The notes beneath the pieces are model-generated. The model was not told where the DNA came from, did no database searches, and saw nothing but the letters and a program-made list of their open reading frames with translations. A program made the position numbers and the translations under genes. Shown piece by piece: positions 22,546 to 34,027 of a stretch of DNA of 40,362 nt. Where the stretch lies: contig JAHBMJ010002129.1 of assembly GCA_018398765.1 (NCBI GenBank), positions 63,593-103,954 on the forward strand. The letters run 5' to 3'. The stretch comes from Chromera velia. Its lineage: Eukaryota > Sar > Chromeraceae. Position 1 is the stretch's first letter; each line of letters starts with the position of its first letter.

Positions 22546-22725
22546 TGGAAAGAACGATTGATAGATGGACGGACGGATGGACAGATCCAATTCGATGGAT
22601 GGATGGATGTACAGATCGATGGAGGCATGGATGGATGGATGGAGGGAGGGAGGGATCGATTGATGAATGGATGAACGGATGGATAGATCGATGGATGGAT
22701 GGATGGATGGATGGATGGGCAATAT
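22362..22725. repeat. (GGAT)n arrays with GATC, GGAC and GAAC variants
   Basis: Imperfect GGAT units are spread over about 360 bases, interrupted by the second copy of the duplicated unit. Long ORFs reading MDGW or SIHPSIHP in this stretch come from the repeat. Confidence 0.9.
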
Positions 22726-25700
22726 TCAGATGCTTGAATGATTGATTGATCGATTAATTAATCCCAGAAAGAGACCATTGCTCAGACCAAAGTCATGACT
22801 AGAGTTGTGAGCGAGTTAAAGAGATCGTCATAATTTAATTACAGTAAAAAATAAAAAAAAACATATGTTCAATCATTAAGTTAGTTTGTATCGACTGTTA
22901 ATCAACAAACATTTTAGGCCGTTTCATGTAGTAAAAGTCTGTTTCTAGGTCTATTTAGCTAATTCGTATCATTTTTGATTCTGTAGGCTAATTTGGATCA
23001 TTTAAAGCTTTTAATCCTTAGCTGAAGCGTTTTTTTGCGCAAAACACACTAACATAATCGTTTAACTCTAGGTTTGACTACAGCAAACTATATATAGAAA
23101 CCTAATTTTTATAAATCAAAATGGTATATCTTATGCAATATATTTTGTATATATAACAGTATTATTGTCAGTATATTTATTTTATTCTTGTTGGACTAAG
23201 GGGCCATACTAGTATAAAAATTTATTTGAGTGTCAGTGACACGCAAGACCCCCCTCCCCCTTATACCATCCATCATAGCGGCATACACCAAAAAAAAAAA
23301 AAAAGAAAACCCAGTTTTTTTGACTTAAAAATGTGTTTTAATAGTGGAGAAGAACGGTTATTTTTGCTTAAATGGCACGTAAAGACCCCCTCCCCCTTAG
23401 AACCCATTCTAGAGCCCGTTTGCATGCCACTCACACTCAAATGAATTTTTACATGGCCCCTAGGTAGTTATTGGAAAGAGTATTAAAGAGTGTTGTATAA
23501 AAAATAATTGACACTTAATAATTCAGGTGTTGTACAATGGCAAGGTGTTACTAGGGTGTTGTTCAGATGTTGCAAAGAGTGTTGCACAGTGTTGCTTGAA
23601 AAACAACAGTTCTCGTGCTGATGTATCAAAAAATTATAAAAATATATCGATCGGTACCGTTTACTTGCTTTTTCTTTTTATATAGAGTGCAGAGCCTAGC
23701 AAATGAATGTCGAAATCATATTATCAAACATTATTATCTAGATTATCATGCATCATCATTTGTGGAAGTTCAATACTTAATTAGTGTCAGTAAGTGCATG
23801 GTCATCATCATCATTCAGTGACATTCACCTACATGCATTGATCATCGGGCTGTCACGCTGCGGCCTGCCAAGTCCCATCGTCATCAGCCTAAACCAGGCC
23901 TAGAACCAGGCATCTAATGTTTGGCAAGTTCGAGACACAGCTGGATACACTGCTCGGGCAGTTTCCTCCCACGAAGGAAGACGACACAGACAAGAACGGT
24001 CTTCCTGTGATCGCTTCTCACTTTATTGCCGCACCAAGGCTAGCACAAAGGTAGAATGGTCATACACCCTCACAATATTGGGTACAGGCGATAAATTTGT
24101 ACGATCGATCCTCGCGCTTCTTCCGCTTTTTCTTTGCCAACGGTGAGGGAGGCTCCTGGATCCTGTTTCTCTCCCCTTCCTATTGGTCCACAAAAATTGA
24201 AATTAAGGCGTCGATGGAGCAGGATGAATATGAGATGAAAGCAACAACAGCACCCCACAATTGCCTGTCAGGCACGCATGCGCTTGTACAGACACACGCA
24301 CACACATGCACACACGCACACACAGACACAGGAACACGCACACACACAGACAGAGACACACCAAGCACAGGGAGAGAGACTCACTGTTTCTTTCCCCCGT
24401 AAGCACCCCCTCCGAGTTGTCTGTCTGTGCTTTCGTCTCATGAATGAACAATGATGGATCCCCGTACTATGTATGCGGTTTGACATTGCAGCACCAAACG
24501 GAATTAAGGGTGATGAGCCAACCACACAGCGCACATGCAAGACGAGGCGAGACCACCAGTCTCTCTCCGCATCACAAGCAAATTACCAGGCATGCCTTCC
24601 TCCATAATGGAGCCCCCAAAAGAGAAGAGAAGACAAGAGAGGCAAACATGTACTCACACATCCGGCAGAATCAAGCAGTCACGTACTTAAATCCATTGTT
24701 GCGTGACTTTCGATCAGCCCACAACGCCACGTACACTCATTCCAACGGCTTTCTTCCTTCGATCCTTCCATACACAACACCTTGCAACGACACAGGAAGG
24801 AAGGAAGGAAGGAAGGCAGGCAGGAAGGATGGATGGAAGGCTAGATGGAAGGAAGGATCGGTTGATGCAAGCGAGCAACGCCCATGCACATATGCATGAA
24901 GTGCGTGCATGTTTTGTGTCCAACAATTTTCTGCTCCCGCATCTTTTCCTTTCTGTTTGATTGCAGAAAGGCTTTTGCCAGCAGACGTAAATCCCTTTTT
25001 CTTGCCTCTTCATTCCTCGTCAGCTGTCTGAAAAGAAAGTTCTCCCAGGCCGTTCTGCCTGCCTGCCTGCCTGCAGGGGTGTAACCCCAACAAGGCCAGG
25101 CATATAGATTGTCATTCATTCATTCGATCTTTCTTAATTTGCCTGCATGAATCGATCGACTCACTCACTCACCACCGATCGATCACTCGGGTGGTCCTTG
25201 CACTCAAGGAACTAACCAAGAATTAAACGACATGCAGGGTGCAAGGTCCTTGCTAGCACCGAGGCAGGCGGGCGGGCAGGCGGCAACCATGCATCAGTTC
25301 GAGGGAAGATTCATTCATTCATTCATTCATTATTGAGATGTTACGGACGAGCAGAAGTACATGCATAGACTCTTCGACCTCTTTCTTTCTTTCTTTCTTT
25401 CTTTCTGGTTATCGAACGAAAACAATGAACGCAAGCCGCTTGTTTGCTGTTTGCGTATCCCTCTTGTGAGACCAGAGAAGAGAAGGATAAACTTTGCCGC
25501 AAATTGCTTCCGTCTTTTTTCCCCCAGTGAACCCTTGAACGAACGAACGAAACAGCCTTGTCACCCTCGTTCACTCTGTGTACTTTCATTTTCGTAACAA
25601 CAGGCGAAACGACTGGGGCGCACAACCTGTTCTGTTCTGATGGTATGTATGAATGCAGGAAGGGGTGGAAGGGAAGGAGATGATGATGACACACACGAGC

Positions 25701-25833
25701 TGCATGACAAGAGAGAGAAGAAAGAAAGACAGACAGACAGACAGACAGACAGAAAGAAAGAACGAACGAACGAACGAACGAACGAACGAAAAAACACGCA
25801 TGCAGGAGACGAGAAAAGACGAGGCGGGGAGGG

Positions 25834-25862
25834 GAGGGGAGGGGAGGGGACGGAGAAAGTTC
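25834..25862 (+). repeat. (GGGGA)n tract with G-quadruplex potential
   Basis: Five successive G4 runs separated by single A residues are visible on the plus strand. This meets the usual pattern for intramolecular G-quadruplex formation (four or more G runs with short loops). Confidence 0.85.
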
Positions 25863-26335
25863 GCAGTCGAAGATCAACACCCAAGCACCCACTAACTGGA
25901 TCACGTCCAGTCACGCAGACGCAATGGCAAAGGCAGGCAAGCAGGCAGGTGCATGCGGACACGTCACGCAGGCGGCGCTTCATTCCATTCCATTCCGATG
26001 CCCCCCGGGCCCCCCCATATACAACCCAACCCAACCAAATGAACAGAAAAAAAATGACAGAACACCCACAAGTTGAACCACTCTCCTCAAGTTTGCTTGG
26101 CTCCACTCCTCCCTCCGGTCTTTCGGCTCTCTTGGTCCTTTCTTTCTATTCAGGGGGACCCTTCCTTTCAAGGAGCAGAAGAAAAGAAACCACAGGCGCG
26201 AACCGAACCAGCTATCACTCCTTCACGGCCCGCCTTCTTTTCTGTTCTGGCAAGATAGAGCAAAGACCGAGCGGGTCGAGGAGAGATGCAAAAAAAAAAA
26301 AACCGGGTGTAGCAGAGCACAGAACAATGCAAGAC

Positions 26336-26357
26336 GATCGATCGATCGATCGATCGT
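26336..26357. repeat. (CGAT)n self-complementary array
   Basis: Five CGAT units stand in a row. Because the unit is its own reverse complement, the array is a perfect palindrome that could fold as a hairpin; a TC array follows at once. Confidence 0.9.
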
Positions 26358-27218
26358 AGGTTCTCTCTCTCTCTCTCTCTCTCTCATCCCCGAACTCCGT
26401 CCATGCATCATCTCTCTCTCACATGCATCGTGCACGGAGTCAATGACCGTCCCGTGACACAGACAGGACGGAAGGAAGGAAGGAATAACATACACTCATT
26501 GCCCGAACAAGAACCGCAACAGGAGGACAGCATGATCTTCCCTCCCAACACCTCTCTGTAAACGGAGCAGCCCGGGAGGTTCCCCCTCTCCCTCCCTCCC
26601 TTTCACTTCTGTTCTTGAAAAAACAAAAACAACAGAGAGGAAAAAAGCAAACAAAGAAAGAAACGGGGCTGGGGGGGGGGAACAAAGGCGGAGGAAAGAA
26701 GGAAGCATGTCGCTTTTTCTGCATGCATGCATGTCTCTGTCTCTCTCTGTCAGCCACTTCTCTTCTCTGCCTCTCTCCTGCATACTCCTATCGATCCAAT
26801 TTTGTCGAATCAAATGGATTGCCAAAACAGAGCCGCAGTGCTCTCAGCTCCTTGCCGAGGGCCCATCCCACCCCTGGCCCCCCATCCACTTTACTCAAGG
26901 CCCACCCAGCCAACGACCGCGCATATGCATGCATGTATGCAGAAGGAAGGAAAGAAAGAATGCAAGCATCGTGTGTATGATGATGCAACGGATGTTTTCA
27001 TTCAGTCAGTCAGACGCACACAAGAAAGGAAGTGAAGGCCCCAAGCAACACGCATGCATTCGTTCGTTCAAAGAAGAAAAAGCAGCGTACATTAAAAGAA
27101 GCTTCCCTTCCTTCCTTCCTTCCTTCCTTCCTTCTTCGTTTTTCCCGCACGTCTACCTGGAAGCGCGTCCTGAAATTCCGTCTGTCAATCAGCGTTTGTC
27201 TGTCTGTCATTGTGTGCG

Positions 27219-28443
27219 TCAGTCTATGCTTGGGAGAATTCCACAGTACTCCAGGAGTGCGGTGACGTCCTTTGCCGCCAGTGGCTTCTGAAGACATGCA
27301 AATGCCCCCGCGTCTTCAAATGCCTGCACGGCCTCAAAAGATACATCGCCTGTTAGACCCACGATCAGCGGTCGAACATCACTGACCAGCCCATCCAGTG
27401 GCAGAGAGGGGGAAGGAGGAGAGGGGATGTCTCTCCTCTCTTCTTCCTGCAAAGGCCCGGAGGTGGGCACCAAGCTGTTCGAATCTCCCCTGGGAATCTC
27501 CACTGAGGCTCCAGAGGTAACCGCACGCATGCTGCCATTGTCGGGGTGCGTGGGTGGGGGGAGTGGGGTGCGGTTGGGGGAAAACGGTTTTTCTAAAGTA
27601 AGAGAAGAAGGGGAAGCGGTGCAGGTCTCTGTGCTTTCTTCTGTCTCGACCCCATTGACCTTTCCCTTTTTCTTCTTCTGCTGCTGTGCCTTTTGCCTTG
27701 CAGCCTCTTCTCCTTGTTCCTTCACGATCTGCATAATCTGAGCAGTCGCCGCGTCACCGTCCAAGTTTTGCATATTTCTGTCCATCAGAACCAGACGGTA
27801 CCTCTCCCCCCTCCTGAATGCTTCCACTGCCTCTGAACCGTCGGACAATTCCACCCAGGGAATCTGAAGCCGTCGGAACAACGAACACATACCGATACGG
27901 CAGAAGGCCGAATCATCCACAATCAACACAGGGAGGGAGGACGCATGGGAGTGGAAGGCCCACGGAGGTAGGGGGGGCAACAGAGTGCCTCCAATTTTCT
28001 TCTGCTGCCTCGAAGCTACTCTGGGTGGACAAGGCGAGGGGGAAACAGAAGAGGAAGACGAAAGAGCAGACTGATCCCCCCCCACCTCGCAGGAAGAGGA
28101 GGAAGAGGACCCAACCGTCCCCTGTCCACGGCTGTCTGTGCCGACAGACAAAGAGACTGCAGCAGTGTCAGTTGGAGTCTCTTCTGCCCCTACCTCTGCT
28201 TGGTCGGATTCCGTCTCTCTCTTCTTCTTTCTCCCCCCTGCTGCTTTACCCTTTGTGTCTGTCTCTGCCTCTGTCCGAAGACAGGGGAAAGAGAGAGGGA
28301 CGGGGACTAAAATGGGGAGGGAGAGCTCGAAAAAGAACTCCGCACCCTTTCCCTTCCCCTCAGAGTAGAACCCAACCTCTCCCTCAGCATGACGGTCTAT
28401 GAACTCTTTCGAGATGCACAAACCCAAACCCGTTCCTCCGCCT

Positions 28444-28528
<85 letters not shown>

Positions 28529-31465
28529 ATCTTGTGAGTCTGAACGCCCAGTTCTCATTCAATTTCATTCTTCTTCTCTGATTCCCGCATCGATGCATGG
28601 CTCTCATGTACTCATTTGTGTCTGTCTTGTCAGTCTGCCTGCCTGCCTGTGTGTCTGTCTGTCTGTCTGTCCGTCGGTGCAAGGAGAGGGGACACTGCCA
28701 AGGAGATAAAGCAGCAACGACTCCCCATGTTCCCAAGAGAGAGGAGAGAGCACCGGAGAACGGGAGGGAGAGAGCATGAGAGGAGGTGCCTTCCTTTCGA
28801 AAGTCACGAAACGAAAGACACGGCTTCTCTGCTGTCCCACATGTTCCTTCCTTCCTTTCGTCCTTCCCTCCTTCCTTCCTTCTTCGTCTCTCTTGGATTC
28901 CTTCCAAGACGAGACAACGGAAAGACAAAGGGAGCAGAGGAATGGAAACGACACTTCATCAGCCGACTTCACACTATTCAAATGACAGGAATTGACTTGG
29001 CGGTGTGTTTGCTATCTATCCACAACCAATTCATCCACCCCTCGACCCCCCCAAGCAATGACAAGAATAGCTGAATGACTGACTGACCTTTTTGGAATTC
29101 TCCAGCCCGAATTTGGGAGTACGGAAGGAAAAGGCTCTTCCCTTCTTTTTCCTCAATTCCCACGCCGTTGTCAGAGACGCTCAAACGAAGACGGACCCAC
29201 CGACACCGATCAGCCACTGCTGAAGACGCAGCAGCACCACCACACAACTGGCTGCTTGATCTTTTCCATTCTTCCTCCCCATCCCCCCCACCCTCGCCCT
29301 CCCCCTCCCAAACCCCCTGTACGGACGCACGGAGCGATGCAAGAGCAGTCTCTACTCCCTGAAAGTGTCCAGCCGCAGATGCGGAAGCTCCCCTGCCCCT
29401 TGCTCCTGCGGATTCACCAAACTGCCTGCCCCCCCCCACCAGGACCGAGCCAGAAGAGCTGTTGGGGGAGGATGAAGGTGTCAGAGGAGGAGGAGCGTCA
29501 CACAGAGACAACTGGAGACACGCAGTCACCTCACCCCCCCCATCATTCTGCGGAGTGAATTTCAGCGCATTGGAAAAAAAATTCTGCGCGGCTTGGCCCA
29601 ACCTCAACCATGCAGCCACACCGACCACCCCTCCTTCATCCCCCCCCACATTGATGTTTTCTTCTAGAACGTCCATATCAACCCCCATCCCCTTTGCCCA
29701 CTCTGACAACTCCTCTTGCACAATCACCTTCTCAAACAGACCAACTCCGTGAGCGCTGAATGTCTCTCGCTGGACTGCCAAAACGCTCTGAAACCACCCC
29801 ACAGGGTTTTCTGTTGTGAACTCGACGTCAAATTTGTTGTTCTCCAGTTTTTCAAGCTGCAGAACGTCCGTACACACAGCCACGATGTGCTGCAGCTGCG
29901 TCTCCACGACCGCCGCTTGATTGCTCCAGTGCTCAAGCACTTCTTCTTCTTCGTCTTCTTCTTCCTCGACTCCCTCATGCACACCGACTGATGAGGAGAT
30001 TGACGAGGCATCCCTCGAGAGAAGGAAAAGGGGGGAAATGGCGACGTCCGATTGTTGGTCCTCCTCTGCCCTCTCGTTGTTGGAATGGGATCTCTCCGGA
30101 GAAGAGAGAAACGAATCAACCCCAGAACCGTCCCCTTCCCCTTTTTGCTTTCTCAGACTGGCTCCCCCTTCCCCTTCCCCTTCCAGCTGCTTCGAAAACG
30201 CTGCATGGGGTCCCTGTGTGTCTTCGCCCCCTTCCTTTTCTTTGTTTGAAATCTTTTTTCTCTCTGCTGCTGTTGCTGCTGCTGCTGGGGCTTCCCCTCG
30301 ACTGCTGCCTGCAGAAGAGGGCCTAGACAAGTGTCCCAAAGGGAGCGTTTTCCCGTCTTCCCCTGTTGCCGGGGTGCTTTCTCTTTCGCCTTCGGAGTCT
30401 TTGGTTTCCCCCACAGACCCCCTCTTGCTCTTGTTGGACCCCCCATCCCTCTCTTTTCTCTGAGAGACGAAAAAAGAAACCCCGCTCCCTTTCTTTGTGT
30501 TCAATCTCCTTCGGCGTCTCCCTCCCCCTCCCCCCCTGTTGATGGGCAAGGAAGGAGACCGGGGAGCGGACAGCGACAGCCTCAGAGAGCTCAGAACCAG
30601 CAGGGCGCCTGCAATTAATTGCATCGATGGTCAGTGGGATTTTTTCAATGGAGCATGACGTTCGAATGAATGAATGAATGAATGAATGAATGAATAAAGG
30701 GAAGAAGTCACACCCATGCAGAAAGCAACGCAAAAAGATACGGCGAAAGGGGAGGAAAACCAAGGCGCGGGCCAACAGGCCAGGTCAGATTTTGGGATGG
30801 ATCACCGACGCGTACATGCACGGATGAGCAACTGACTACTAGACTCATAACTGACTCACTCACGCTTTCACGCACAAACGTACCTTGTAGGGGGTTTCTG
30901 ACTTCGTGCATGATGTACCCCAGGAAGTCCGTATTCCTTTTCTCTGCCTTCACCTTCGCCATCGAGGCCTCGAACCCCCCGTACACAGACCGCCACCTGA
31001 TCAGGCGGTAGTGTCGGGCTGCGACTGTGGCTCCCAGGTAGTGCCACAGAGACAGCGCCACAGACTGAAAGACCGTGGCGTCCCTGTCATGGATGCAGAC
31101 TGAAAGGAGGAGGAGGGAGAGGAAACCCACAAGCGCAACGCCTTGGAGGAGCGACCAGTGCCGCCCCGGAATGTCTAGAGACCTGCAGGCAGGCAGCCAG
31201 GCAGGAACCGTGTTTTTTGCCTCATTGGCTCTCTTTGATATTATGGCGTGACGCTCAATCCCGCCATCCCGTGCCGACAACTTTTTTCAGGACATTTTTC
31301 AACGATGAAGCTTGTGAAACTTCCAAAAAGGCTTCGCTGATAAGCGCCAAGCAGAAGGACTCACTCGACTGAATTGAGTTTGCCTTTTCTCTTCCTTTTG
31401 AAGGAGGAGAGTGGATAGAAGAGAAGACGACAGGCACCGTGCGGCAACACCGCACGGGGACACAC

Positions 31466-31530
<65 letters not shown>

Positions 31531-32586
31531 CAGAGGAGGGACGGAGGGAGGAAAAAATGAATGATTGAATGAAAGGAAGGAAGGAAGGAAGGAAGGAGGG
31601 AAGGAAGGAAGGAAGGAAGGAAGGAAGGAAAGAAAGACGAAAGGACGAAAGAACGACAGACAGACAGACAGACAGACAGAAAGGGAAGAAAGGAAGGAAA
31701 GAAAGAAAACCCACATGAGCAATCCCTGCACCCTCCAAAACCCAAGACCGAGAACCATCGAGCAGGGCAAGGGTGGAGTCGTGATGGCGAACCGTATGCT
31801 GGCAATGCCCACTGCAGTCAAGCAGGCAGACAACCGAGGGATCGATCCAGTTATATCAGCTTGGTGGAGCGAGCATCAGGGCGCAGTGACGCAAGCAACC
31901 AATCCCTTTGTTCGTGCATGTATTCACAATCAAACGGCGGGTACATCGCGAGTTTAATTAGCTTCTGCAGCTCTTCGGTCTCTCGTGGACTTTCCTTGCC
32001 TGTCTTTGTGTCCTCTTTCTCCCCTCCTGCTTTTGAACGATGGGTTCTTGTTTGTTTGACCGAACTGAATTGTTTAAGAAGAAGAGTTGCCATAGGGCTT
32101 CTGAAAGCTGATCTCACGGCTTTCCTTCGAACGACATGGCAATGGACCAACACGCAGGAAACACTCACAGCAGAACCAGATGATAACGAAGGCACGGCGA
32201 CAAGCTGACGTACTTGCGAGAGTCCCAAGAAGGAGAAGGAGGAAGACAGAGCTGTCGACATTCGCCAGACCTCCCTCTTTCAACTTCCAGCGCCTCAACA
32301 ACGGCTCCAGTCTTGTCGGCACAGCCAGGTGCACCGAACCATGCAGCGCAAAGCTGAGGTTAAGGCAAACCCACCCAAACGGGCCAATGTAACCAGCAGC
32401 GAGTAAAAAGACACCGAACGACACGCAGTAGAAAGACATTGTCCAGTATACTGTCGGAAAAATTCCCAGTTGCCTCACCAATTGCGTGCGCCTGAACTCA
32501 CGAAACTCCACCGATTCGGGGCCGTCCCAAACAGCGGCGCTGAGAACCTTAAGAGGATCCCACATTGTTTCAGGTAAAGGTCCCAT
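27219..32586 (-). CDS. Hybrid sensor histidine kinase (membrane, HisKA, HATPase, receiver), six exons
   Basis: The protein (about 1,220 residues) should autophosphorylate a His and pass the phosphate to its own receiver Asp. Exons: 32586-32210, ~32100-31900, 31336-~31282, 31182-30884, 30608-29088, 28441-27219; the last two junctions are clean in phase, those around exon 3 are not. Exon 1 starts at ATG 32586 (MGPLPETMWDPL) and has three to four membrane segments; exon 4 adds another (VALVGFLSLLLLSVCIH). Then come H-box HEVRNPLQG (exons 4/5), second HisKA helix LQHIVAVCTDVLQLEKLENN, N-box NFFSNALKFTP, G1 VSDNGVGIEE, F-like LFLPYSQ, G2 GGGTGLGLCISKEF, and a receiver with LIVDDSAF, phospho-acceptor LMDRNMQNLDG, GLTGD and LQKPL. 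About 190 low-complexity residues separate the HisKA helices, and a similar insert splits the receiver. All catalytic residues appear intact. No sensor domain other than the membrane part is visible. Confidence 0.85.
28449..28527. repeat. (CA)n microsatellite in the kinase's last intron
   Basis: About 39 uninterrupted CA units; on the transcribed strand this is a TG run ending TGAATGCAG, the acceptor of the last exon at 28441. The repeat therefore touches the 3' splice site. Confidence 0.97.
30661..30697. repeat. (GAAT)n array in the kinase intron between the two HisKA halves
   Basis: Seven to eight GAAT units, reading ATTC on the transcribed strand, lie about 50 bases upstream of the acceptor of the exon that starts at 30608. 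Confidence 0.95.
31464..31692. repeat. ACAG, GA and GGAA arrays in a kinase intron
   Basis: ACAG, GA, GGAA and again ACAG units fill most of the intron between the kinase exons at 31900 and 31336. On the transcribed strand they are pyrimidine-rich (CTGT, TC, TTCC). Long ORFs across them are artefacts. Confidence 0.95.
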
Positions 32587-32916
32587 CACTGCTTGACTGA
32601 TTGCTATAAGAGGCAGACTGATCGACAAGACTTTCGTTGTCCTTTACAAAGACTTGCAAGCGCGATTCAAAACATGAAATCGGAACAATGATAGTACTCT
32701 TTTTCCGTTGCACATTTTGCTGAACAGACATTTCACATTACGCATTGAAGCTCCACGTTTTGAGAAAGATCACTCCTTCATCGATCGAAATGCAGTTCAA
32801 GCTTGATTGCATGCATGGAATTCGATCTGCTGCACTTCGCAAAATTCGAAAAAGGAAATCGGGTGTACAATACTATTCACATTCACCAGATAGAGTCTGG
32901 AGCACTCTGCCAGCAA
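32587..32916. other. Kinase promoter side of the divergent region
   Basis: About 330 bases separate the kinase start at 32586 from the tRNA. A TGCATGCA site lies at 32808-32815. No TATA box stands out and no coding exon is visible. Confidence 0.4.
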
Positions 32917-32988
32917 GTCCCCTTAGTCTAGTGGTTAGGACATCACGTTGTGGCCGTGATAACCCGAGTTCGAATCTCGGAGGGGACA
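32917..32988 (+). tRNA. tRNA-His (anticodon GUG)
   Basis: A full cloverleaf can be drawn: acceptor stem GTCCCCT/AGGGGAC, D arm with AGTGGTTA loop, anticodon stem TCACG/CGTGA around loop TTGTGGC (anticodon GTG), T stem CCGAG/CTCGG with loop TTCGAAT, and discriminator A. There is no intron. The base before the acceptor stem is A in the genome, so the G-1 needed for tRNA-His would have to be added after transcription, as is usual in eukaryotes. A TTTTT tract at 32991-32995 fits an RNA polymerase III terminator, and the internal A and B boxes are present. Confidence 0.95.
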
Positions 32989-32990
32989 GG

Positions 32991-32995
32991 TTTTT
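32991..32995 (+). terminator. Pol III T-run terminator of tRNA-His
   Basis: Five consecutive T residues follow the mature tRNA end by a few bases. Confidence 0.7.
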
Positions 32996-33338
32996 GCATC
33001 AAGCTAGGACTGCGTGCGCGTTGCACATGCATGCGTTGCACGCAGCACGCGTGTCTGCTTGTGGGGCACTTATTGCAACAATTATGCTGTGCATACATGC
33101 AGGCATAAAAATAAATATAACGCATGCATGTTTTTATTTTAATTTTAATTGTTGCATATATACACAGATCTCCACACATTATGTATATATATATATATAT
33201 AAGTTTATCCATCGATCATGCACAAAACAGAATCAGGAGCAGTGGGTAGGATCACAAAAGAGCTCTGGACACATCCTCTGCAGCCGACTAAGCAGGGGGC
33301 AGAGTAGGATAAGGAAAAAAGGGAAGGAGTGCGAAAGG
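32996..33338. other. AT-rich leader region of the coiled-coil gene
   Basis: This stretch contains GCATGC cores, an AT-rich part with a TA run (about 33184-33200) and then the likely 5' untranslated region of the gene that starts at 33339. An open frame runs through it and through the tRNA from upstream, but that is chance. Confidence 0.4.
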
Positions 33339-33951
33339 ATGCAGCGGGAAAAGGTGGACCTCGAGAAGGTCTTCTCAAAGGAGGTACCAAGAGCACGCGA
33401 AGTCTCCCAAGCATTTCGTGCTCTGAACAGACAGCACTTGGAGAAGAACGCGCAGAAAGTGAACAGCACTCAGAAGGGATCGACTCTCGGGCCTCGTTCG
33501 TATTTGAAAACTTATGCGCAGTCGACGATTCATGGAGTGCCGATGGACTCGGCAGTCAAGCGGGCCGTGCAATACTCAAAAGAACCCGTTAAACCGGTAC
33601 TTCTCTCTTCAAAAGATCCCACATTCAACATTCGGAAATTCGATCTGCTCTCAGGTGGGTGCATGAGGCGAGTTGCTGCGTTACTTCGACCTAGATCGTC
33701 CGTCTACACATGCATACGCCACTGTTGCAGTGTTGCGCTGGCCACCTGCATTCCCTAGGTATTTGGAGTGATCCCACCTGCCTGGCAGCATTTTACCTTC
33801 GGTGCCCTTACCTCAGGCTACGCGTCCTCCTTGAATTACAGAAACCAATGTATGCATGGGTGTTTCCCTCTGTGTGGATGAGATCCACCACCTCTGTCTT
33901 CATATCCTGCCTGTTCTTACAAATGGTGCGTGGATGCGCGTGCGGGCGTCG

Positions 33952-33982
<31 letters not shown>

Positions 33983-33983
33983 G

Positions 33984-34027
<44 letters not shown>

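Larger units (their letters stand above)
21763..23900. other. Helicase tail remnant, GGAT repeats and an AT-rich island
   Basis: To about 22090 the sequence may still be the degraded C-terminal tail of the helicase (a Lys/Arg/Glu-rich frame). Then follow a duplicated unit and GGAT arrays (22230-22730) and an AT-rich island (about 22740-23830) with repeated GTGTTG words near 23525-23610. I see no gene. Confidence 0.5.
23901..27218. other. Repeat-rich intergenic region, 3' side of the histidine kinase gene
   Basis: This 3.3 kb stretch holds CA, GGAA, ATTC, CTTT, ACAG/GAAC, GGGGA, CGAT, TC and TTCC arrays in mixed sequence. The part next to 27219 should include the kinase 3' untranslated region. 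I find no ORF with recognisable domain content. A minus-strand frame at about 25410-25640 has somewhat coding-like composition but no start, splice partner or motif I can support. Confidence 0.45.

Noticed and set aside
25341-25904. Minus-strand frame with moderately coding-like residues near 25410-25640
   Set aside because: It is flanked by CTTT and ACAG arrays, has no supported start, splice partner or motif, so it is left unannotated.
28389-28709. Plus-strand open frames rich in Thr-His across the CA array
   Set aside because: They are repeat translations opposite the kinase intron and last exon.
27219-32586. Bacterial contamination as the source of the two-component kinase
   Set aside because: The gene has several introns with GT/AG ends in matching phase, eukaryotic low-complexity inserts and the same intron repeats as its neighbours.
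32745-33758. Open frame of 337 codons spanning the tRNA
   Set aside because: It runs straight through a well-formed tRNA gene and AT-rich spacer; only the part after the ATG at 33339 has coding character and splices onward in phase.
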